Of a stretch of DNA of 64,000 bases, positions 57,055-64,000 are shown one piece after another (position 1 is the stretch's first letter; each line of letters begins with the position of its first letter). Origin of the DNA: Ancylostoma caninum (Eukaryota > Nematoda > Chromadorea > Rhabditida > Ancylostomatidae); assembly GCA_037903475.1 (NCBI GenBank), contig JBAJFG010000004.1, forward strand, positions 2,169,001-2,233,000. The letters run 5' to 3'. The translations under genes were made by a program, and so were the position numbers. The notes below the pieces were generated by a model. The model saw only the letters and a list, made by a program, of their open reading frames with translations. It was not told the origin of the DNA and made no database searches.

Positions 57055-58700
57055 ATGAGGGCATTCTTGCTACTGGTCATTGCTGTAGGCTCAGTTTGTT
57101 ATTCACTGCCACATTCAAAGAGTTATCAGAAGCAAAACATCTACTATGACGACGACTCCGACAGGTAAACACAAACGCTAGTCTTTTAAATCAATCTCTG
57201 ATAAATGATGATAAATTCTTCGCTGCAAGTAAACTCCTGGTTAATTTCAAAGTCATGAAGCAAGTTTATTGATCTTCCAGATTTTGTTCTGCAACGCTGA
57301 CGCGGTGGTGTGAAATCCTATGTACAAGCATGAATCCATAATGCAAAAATATCTGGAAAAAAGCTGTCACCTTTCCAAGCAGCTCCCCAGGCTTCGAGAA
57401 GTACCGCAGCAGAAACTAGGACAGATATGAGCACAAGTTTTTCATAAAACCGAAAGTTGTGAAGTCGTATTTCGAATTTCATTGGGCCAACCACGCATGG
57501 CGCACCATCGCATTGGTCAGTTTCGAAGACAAATAACTGATTTCACAGTATGGCTCGACTAAACGTAGCGGGCCATGCCTGGCATTGTACGTAACGTTTC
57601 AAAATTGAACGCGATGGTTTTGAAACACGAAGCCAATTCCAGTATAAGACCCAAGACGAAATCGTGCCGGAATGGTCCCGAAGTTGAACGCAGAGAAGAG
57701 TTCAGAATCTGGGAAACGTGGAGGGACAGAACCTGCGCATGCCTATAACTTCAGATAACTTACTGCAAATCCCTTAGGAGAGGGAGATAGGTGAGACATC
57801 ATAGGAGAGGAAATTCCTAATAGGAATTCTCACATCCAGAGATCCGGAGCATTCGACACTACTGCTGCAATCGTCCTAAATACTATGATACGATATATTA
57901 TCATCTCTTCTTGAAGATCATACCATGTAGCATATAACGTATCATGTACAACGTCTCTTCTATGCCTTTTGCCGTCTACTTCCTCAATCACACTGCTTGA
58001 AATCTCTTCCTGTGGTGCTTCCGCAAGTTTGAGGTATGACCTGTATCAGTGTCTTCAGCAGCGCTGTGAAACCAGCACGGATCACACGGCCTAAATGGTT
58101 CAGAAAAATATGCCCAAATCAGTGATCAACCACTTCAGAACCATTACGAGCGGATTTTCCGCTATTGTGGTTTACGTAACACAGAAAGCAATCTCTTATG
58201 ACCTCTAGAAGTTCGAAGATTCAGGCGCATCACTGCATTCCGTTCTGGTATTAGAGACATTTTGTATGTGTTGTCGTGATGTTATGCAGCATCAACTGAA
58301 CAGCGCTTGAACTTGACTCGTGAAGGTCGTCAAAAGCGGTTTGACGCCCTTTCTGATAGATGCGATGTTAATTTGACTTTGCCGATCACTCAAAAAAAAA
58401 AACGTATGTGCCGAATAGGGTTCAGTAACACAAAAGATTAACATAGAAACGCAGTAAAACTATGAAATTCCGAATTTTCTCTCAAAATTATTGTATTATA
58501 CTGGTTACCTTCGTCCCCTTCTGATAGCTAATGCTTAAATACTGGTGCCATACAAGTTTGAGAATTAATCTCAGTCACTTTTCAGCCGAGCCGTGTCAAG
58601 CAACGTCGATCTGGATGCAGTAGACGGTGCCGCATACGATCGCATCCGCAACGCTTTACATTCCATTCACGCACGGATAGGTGCCATCGGTGCTAGGTGA
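57055..58700 (+). CDS. small secreted peptide, two exons, 74 aa, family not recognised
   Basis: Exon 1 is 57055-57164 (GTAAAC donor) and exon 2 is 58586-58700 (CACTTTTCAG acceptor, stop TGA). The 110 nt and 115 nt join in phase to 75 codons. Residues 1-17 (MRAFLLLVIAVGSVCYS) are a clear signal peptide. The mature part has no Cys. It has an acidic YYDDDSDS patch (30-37), then VDLDAVDGAAYDRIRNAL and a likely amphipathic helix to the C-terminal IGAIGAR. There is no Gly-basic amidation site and no repeated peptide, so it is not a typical FLP or NLP precursor. A CTATTTAAGG sequence 62-70 nt upstream could be a TATA-like box or a spliced-leader acceptor. Support is the signal peptide plus an in-phase splice. 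It could be a secreted effector, a single-peptide hormone or an amphipathic host-defence-like peptide. Confidence 0.65.
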
Positions 58701-59333
58701 TGGGAATACCATAAAGACCTGGTTCCAACGTAATGTCCATGGAATCAATGACTTCTTGATCTACGGGTGTAAATACGATTTACGGACAATTCACTGATAA
58801 AAAATGAATATCTGCTAACTATCGAATCACCACTCCAAAGAACCTGCCACTGATATTTTCTAACAATCACACAAAATAATTTATTAAGATTTGTAGAATT
58901 ATTATAAACTTATGACGAAAAGCAAAAGCTACAAGGTCACTTGAAAGTGGCTGCAACCTTCCATACAGACCGTGACGCACAGATCTTGCTATATTTCACA
59001 GTGGTAGTTAAAGCAGGTTTTCAGAAATAAACACAGAAAGCCAGCTAAAACGTAAAAAAGTACACAGTGAGTTGGAAGCGGTAACATAGGAAATTTTCAG
59101 CACGAAAATAACCTACTTAATACGTGGACGTGGACTGCGCGAGTGAAGAGATCTACAAAAATCGATATGGTCATTGCTCAGTAGGAAAGAGGCGCTTTCC
59201 AAATCAGCAATGCTTCTTAATTTTATCGTCAGCTCCAACGCAGTGAAGATGGTGAAAAAGGAACATGCACATATAAACATCAAAGAAACACAGGCTAGCC
59301 GAATGTCGGTGTTACTTCTTCCAAGAGGCGTGA

Positions 59334-59441
59334 TTATGCAGCGCTGTTACGTCCGGCCACTGCGGTGCGAATCTCGCGGACGATTTCTTCTTGTTTTTCC
59401 TTTTCGGCCGGTGTTTCCACAGAACGGAGATCACCAATGAC
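59334..59441 (-). CDS. orphan terminal exon of an unidentified gene
   Basis: On the minus strand a CATTTGTCAG acceptor is followed by 36 codons ending in TAA. They read VIGDLRSVETPAEKEKQ and then a charged helix (EEIVREIRTAVAGRNSAA). The composition is strongly protein-like, rich in Glu, Lys and Ala with no low-quality residues, and the frame is phase 0. No convincing upstream exon is visible before the edge of the window. The upstream side is occupied by a dispersed repeat and a 1.9-kb hAT insertion, so the rest of the gene may lie beyond 61.5 kb or outside the window, or the exon may be a relic. The family is not recognised. Confidence 0.35.
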   Translation of the reverse strand, partial: VIGDLRSVETPAEKEKQEEIVREIRTAVAGRNSAA

Positions 59442-59615
59442 CTGACAAATGCATAACGTGTACCAAGCACTGTCGAATCTCTTTTCTTCGTGTGAGAATA
59501 GAAGCGAACGAATGTCACGATGTATTCGGAATCCGGTTCGAAAAACAATTTCATGAATAGAGAGCGGGCGTTTGGGTCCAATCAGAAAAGGGGCGTGGCA
59601 TACAGTACCCCACGG

Positions 59616-61490
59616 CAGTGGCGGACGCAGGGGGGGCTTCGAGGATGGGTCGGCAAATTTTTGAAGTTACTTTACAATACATATAAAAATCTTGTATTAG
59701 TTAATTTTTACTTGTTTATTTTTAATATTATTTTTAATAACATTTTCATTAATTATTTATTATTATAATAGCGCCCCTTCGGGACGCTAGAAAGTGGGGT
59801 GGGGCAGCCACTTGAGGCAGGTAGAAAAGCTTCACACAAGTGAAATGCTTAGAGAATCAACAAAAAAGCAAGGCTAATCATTAACTGAGCTCGAATTCGG
59901 AACCCTCTTCACGAATTGCGTATGTTCTACCACTCTGGCCGCCTCACCAACGTCGGACTTCCACACTTCTCGTGGTCCTTGCCTTCTTCTAGATTCTTAA
60001 ACACTTATCTGCATGTAAAACTATTTTCCGATACAATGGTACTACCTACTGTTTTTTGTAAGTGCATTCATTCAACGCCTATGAACCCGTCATGGCCAGC
60101 CACTCTCAACTCTGCACAGGAGTATCTTCCAGACGGCCTAAGAACCTGTGTACAACTCAGCACAACCAACGTAGTGCAAATAATCATCTTTTTCACACTA
60201 TTGGGCCAGTGCAGACCCAGACTGCAGCCACGTTATCCTGGTGTTTTCCCTACTATTGGCCACGGCGGACCCGATCCAGCTGGGCCCGTATCCTCACGTT
60301 TTCCCCACGGTTGGGCCAAGATAGACCCATTCTCAATCCGTGGGCCCTTAAGCGTTCTCCCCACTACTGGGCCACGGCGTACTTATTTTCCATTCGTGCA
60401 CCGATATCCTGGCGTTTTTCCGACTACTGGCCGTAGAAGGACTCATTCTCCATCTGAGGATCCGTACACTGGTGTTTTCCCCACTACTGAGCCAGGCAGA
60501 CTCATCCTCCATCCGTGGACCTTTATCCCGGCGTTTTCCCGGCTATTGGCGACGGCGTACCTATTCTCCATCCGTGGACCCTTATCCTGGTGTTTCCCCT
60601 GCCAATGGTCACGGCAGACCCATTCTTCATCGTGGACCCGTACCATTCTTCATCATGGACCCGTAAACTGGCGCTTTGCCCCACTACTGGTCCATGGCAG
60701 ACCCAATCTCCGTCCGTGGACCCTATGTTGGCGTTTCCCCCATTGCTGGGGCACGGCGGACCCTTTCTCGATCGGTGGGTTCCTATCCTGGTGTTCTGGT
60801 GTTTTTTTTCCTGAACTATGATGCCCCGGCACACTTGCCCGTCATCAGTGCACCCGCAGTACTTGTAATTCTCGAGAATAATGAAAGATAGTTAGGAAAT
60901 ATTCAGAGTTTGGTCAATTGCATGTGCTTTCAGGAAATGTCACAACAGCTTAGGATGACCCCTTCTTCATTCGTTCTTCTTGTGTATTGGACTGTACTGT
61001 TCTTCTTAGAAACAAACACTGATTCTAGGACTCCCTAATCTCTGCGGGACCTCATGAGTAATTGCGCCAAACCCACTTACTCGAGGCAAGGACCGAGTGC
61101 GGCCTAACGCTGCGCGACCTCTCGGGATATTTATCCATCCATCCGAAGAGTGTCACTTCCAATGCACCGTGGTTCAGCGCGGACACTGCAAAAGCGCCAA
61201 CAGAGGGAGCTTCTCTGCTCGGTACAATGCTGTTACGCAATGTCAAGTCGTTGTAAACACTTTCTCGCCCTAGAGTAGGGTCCCGCCGCGAAACCCTGAA
61301 AGCATTGTCTAAACCTCTCGCTTTCATCATTGGAGACTGTATCCATTTTTCCGTCAGTGCCGCCCTTACGGTGCTTTGTTAAGAGGATTAATATTCTTAT
61401 TAATTTTATTTTCCGTCTGGGTCCCCAAAACGGCGGAGACCCCACTTTTTTCCCACGCCCCCCCCCGCCCACTTTTTGCGTCCGCCACTG
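59616..61490. mobile_element. 1.9-kb hAT-type element carrying a minisatellite
   Basis: The ends are CAGTGGCGGACGCA (left) and TGCGTCCGCCACTG (right), with an identical 8-bp flank CCCCACGG at 59608-59615 and 61491-61498. G-rich and C-rich runs lie just inside the ends. The interior has an AT-rich tract, a 60-bp tandem array and a segment whose minus-strand reading (LFGWMDKYPERSRSVRPHS) looks like a fragment of another repeat. No transposase domain is visible. The two outer flanks, placed together, resemble 63265-63480, which lacks the insertion. Confidence 0.85.
60200..60815. repeat. 60-bp minisatellite, about ten units
   Basis: The unit is about 60 bp, built around CCACGGCGGACCC, then TTCTCCATCCGTGGACCC, then TATCCTGGTGTTTTCCCC and ACTACTGGG. 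Units differ by substitutions and small indels. Because 60 is divisible by 3 and the unit lacks stops in several frames, long open frames appear on both strands (one of 301 codons from 59916). They reflect the repeat and are not evidence of a gene. Confidence 0.85.
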
Positions 61491-61619
61491 CCCCACGGAT
61501 ATGCAGGTGCTACGCTGCTTCTGCTGACAGTCACGCACACTCATGAGGAAAGGGGGTGACTATTGAACATTCGGACAACTGCTGCTTGCCAGTAACGATG
61601 AATAAACGCTAAGAACTCA

Positions 61620-62351
61620 GGCAATAACTCCGGGTGACCCGAAAGCAATTTTGGTCCTGCCGGGTCACCCGAGAGACCATATTTGTAGGTGTGGCTTGCT
61701 ATCGGGTCACCCGAGCGAATTTGCCAACGGACCGGCTCACCCGAGCGACCATCTGCTTCGTTACCGCGCGACCCGAGGGGACTTTTGTGCGAACCAGGTG
61801 ACCCGAGAGAAGTTTGTTAAATCTCCAATCGAACCTAGAAAATCAGCTTTTGGCCGAACTTTTCCCAAGTTTCGTTATCTATTTGTTCATGTTCGTCCTT
61901 AAGTACTTGTATGAAACAATTGAGTGAACCGTGAATGATATATTTTTCTTCACAAAACCATCCTACTGTGACTGCGCAAGTGTTGTCGGTCATATCGGTT
62001 TCGGTCACCTAATACTTCAAATGAGAACAACATCAAGACAGTTCTTATAATCACGAAAAATAGGTAGTTCTTGCGGAGGGGCACACACTACAGACACAAG
62101 TTGATAGATTAAGGAAGGTGGGATAGTGACGACGAAGACAGATCAAAAGTTTTATAAAAACGGTGGTCATAAGTATCGAAGTAATTTTTGCCCTGGTGGT
62201 CCTAAGAAAAAACACGCACTCTAGAGAGCGTCTGAAGCACACCAATCATAGATGCACACCGGGTGACCCGAGAGGAATTTACCGGGTAACCCTAGGATAG
62301 CGCGGGGGGTCACCCTGTAAACTTCTCTCGGGTCACCCGGTTTTATTGCCC
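61620..62351. mobile_element. inverted-repeat element with CGGGTSACCCG palindromes
   Basis: The left end GGCAATAACTCCGGGTGACC and the reverse complement of the right end (GGCAATAAAACCGGGTGACC) match over about 25 bp. Inside the left end the self-complementary CGGGTCACCCGAG motif recurs about every 30-40 bp (61630-61815), and again at 62258-62340. A degenerate relative lies at about 41360-41569. It has no coding capacity and no clear target duplication. Confidence 0.65.
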
Positions 62352-62514
62352 AAAAAGATTTGGAATTTTTGTTTCTGTCAGAAAAATGGAAATTTTGAGA
62401 TTAAACTTTGAGTGTATGTAGAAGTGGTTTCAACGTAACTGCGCAAAGATGGCATCATGTGATGAAGTGGACGTCGAGTTTGTAATCACAAGCGGAACAT
62501 CTAACCCTCTACAA

Positions 62515-63096
62515 TCTGTATATATAAAACTGAAAGTTTGTGTGTGCGCGTGTGTGTTTGTTTGTACGTTTTAATGTCCTGAATAGAAATCGCGGAGAGT
62601 GAACCGATCCAAACCATGTACATCCTTCACGGGCTGGCGGAGGTTATAGGCTTTTTCCCGGAAACTACTTATTGGTTTATCGATCATATCGATTTTATTG
62701 ATTTTTCGTTCCTTTCGCTCAGGGGTCGGTGGACATGATTCCTGGGGTTTCTCAATACGCTGAACACAAGCAGACAAGCGTTTTGCCCGAAATATCGACT
62801 TTATTGATTTTTGGCTCTTCTGCCCAACGGGGAGGTGAAGACATGTCTCCTGGGGTTCCTCGATGCGCTGAATATGAATGTGACAGCCACTTTGTACAAA
62901 TACATCGATTTAATATCACCGAAATAACTTTGCTAACTTTTCGCCTATAGGTCGATGGAAAAGGGCACTTGGGCGAACATGCTGATTACCAAAATTGTGG
63001 AGATTTTAATGAACTTATCGGTGATAGTAACTGGCTTCAGCAGTGTGAGATAGCCGAGGTAGTAAAACACCCGAGCGAAGCCGGGTACAGCAGTTA
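62515..63096 (+). mobile_element. non-autonomous Helitron, 582 bp
   Basis: The 5' end is TCTGTATATATAAAACTGAA, the familiar Helitron start. The 3' end has an ACCCG/CGGGT hairpin (63068-63072 with 63081-63085), then ACAGCAG and TTAG. The host dinucleotide is A (62514) before and T (63097) after, the expected A/T insertion site, with no target duplication. The final CTAG has become TTAG. There is no Rep/helicase. The interior includes a diverged direct repeat of about 100 bp (62685-62775 and 62783-62872). Confidence 0.85.
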
Positions 63097-63264
63097 GTAC
63101 GCCATATTTGCAAAAATTTTTAGGGGAACACATTTCAGCTTAAACTTGCCGAGCTCTTCAGAAAAGACAATAATACAAAGTGGATGTCAGACTGGTGACC
63201 AAGATGACAAATAACCCCAATACCAGAATTTCCATTTTTCAAAATTTGAACATAAAACTCATTC

Positions 63265-63480
63265 AAAATGCTTATTAGCGTTTATTCATCTTTACTAGCA
63301 AGCAAGAGTGGTTCAAATATCCAATAATCACTCCCTTTCCTCGTGTGTGTGCGTGGCTGTTGGAGGAGCAGCGTAGCACCTGCATATCTACGAGGTATTA
63401 TATGCCACGCCCATTTTCCGATGGGACCCAAATGCCACAGCTCCCCACGGATGCCGAGGAAATTTCACTTAAATGAAAAA
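63265..63480 (+). repeat. dispersed repeat representing the empty hAT site
   Basis: The segment matches, in reverse orientation, the sequences on both sides of the hAT element at 59616-61490. TTAGCGTTTATTCATC, GCAGCGTAGCACCTGCATAT and TATGCCACGCCC with GGACCCAAA occur in the same order without an interruption. It is therefore a second copy of the repeat that the hAT element entered. Confidence 0.75.
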
Positions 63481-64000
63481 AAACAAATGTTTTGGTGCTT
63501 TCAGAACCCCAAAAAATAAATGATATGATGCTGGTACCCTCTGAGTAATGTACACAGAACTTCTCTAGTTTTCCAACAGAACCTAGCTATCCGCTGCTCA
63601 AACAGTTGCAACATCAACTAATCGAAAAATTTGGCTCCATTGGAGCAATGACAAGACCCCTGAAATAGCACTCGAACAAAAACGCCAACCAGTGACACTC
63701 CTCGAGAGACAACAATAAAGAAAGAATTCAATGAATATATAGCCAACTTTCTTAGTCTTGCCAAAGTATATTTCGTTGATCGTTGAGCGCATTTTCGACT
63801 CTTGATCCTGGAAATAAGGAGCTCAGTCAAAAAAGCACTGTAAATCACACCCAATCACAATTGAAACAATGAAATACATAGTCTTCTCGAAGATATAGAA
63901 AAAAAACTAATTGAATAGCACAAACTCATACCTCAATCATTCTTCCTATATTAACTAGATGAGGGTTCTGTTCATTCACAGGTGAGTCTTGTTCGACCTA

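Noticed and set aside
59916..60821. 301-codon frame with 20-residue repeats, considered as a secreted repetitive protein
   Set aside because: It coincides with a 60-bp minisatellite inside a hAT element and several other frames on both strands are equally open.
63959..63981. possible first exon MRVLFIH with a GTGAGT donor at the window edge
   Set aside because: Only 23 nt before a good donor and the rest lies outside the window, so it cannot be tested.
1..64000. CRISPR arrays, bacterial operons, phage or defence systems
   Set aside because: Splice signals, non-LTR, mariner, hAT and Helitron remnants and a metazoan neuronal gene show animal nuclear DNA. No array-like spacing was seen.

Overview
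This is nuclear DNA of a nematode, most likely a strongylid (hookworm-like) parasite. The reasons are short exons with TTTCAG-type acceptors, long repeat-rich introns, a nematode-type transposon load and a calsyntenin (casy-1-like) gene. The genus is an inference. There are no operons or other bacterial features. Most open frames above 60 codons here are chance or lie inside repeats.

Layout. 1-14.4 kb is intergenic, with a degraded RTE/CR1-type reverse-transcriptase tail (about 1310-1775, minus), scattered miniature elements and GC-rich blocks that were not identified. 14.8-37.8 kb is one large plus-strand gene of 24 exons that join in phase to a 955-residue calsyntenin. It encodes a signal peptide, two cadherin repeats, an LG/LNS domain, the calsyntenin-specific extracellular region, one membrane helix, and an acidic cytoplasmic tail with two W-acidic (kinesin light chain-binding) motifs. 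Its introns hold small transposons and GC-rich islands. Exon 21 begins exactly with an in-frame ATG, so a short, nearly ectodomain-free isoform is conceivable.

37.9-57 kb has no gene I can support. It is a transposon graveyard: several large foldback elements (three share a CTSACAAGGGAAG-type end and two carry tRNA-like Pol III modules in their arms), a hAT element with a perfect 8-bp target duplication, a head-to-head mariner derivative flanked by TA, a broken maT/Tc1-mariner element, and a near-perfect 104-bp hairpin.

57-64 kb holds a two-exon gene for a 74-residue secreted peptide (plus strand) and an orphan terminal exon on the minus strand. It also has a 1.9-kb hAT element carrying a 60-bp minisatellite, for which a related empty site lies 2 kb away, a palindrome-rich inverted-repeat element, and a 582-bp non-autonomous Helitron sitting in an A/T dinucleotide.

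The genes do not form a visible pathway. Calsyntenin acts at neuronal membranes and in kinesin-based transport. The small peptide enters the secretory route and its role is unknown. The main novelty candidates are the peptide gene, the possible short calsyntenin isoform, and the composite foldback and hAT structures.
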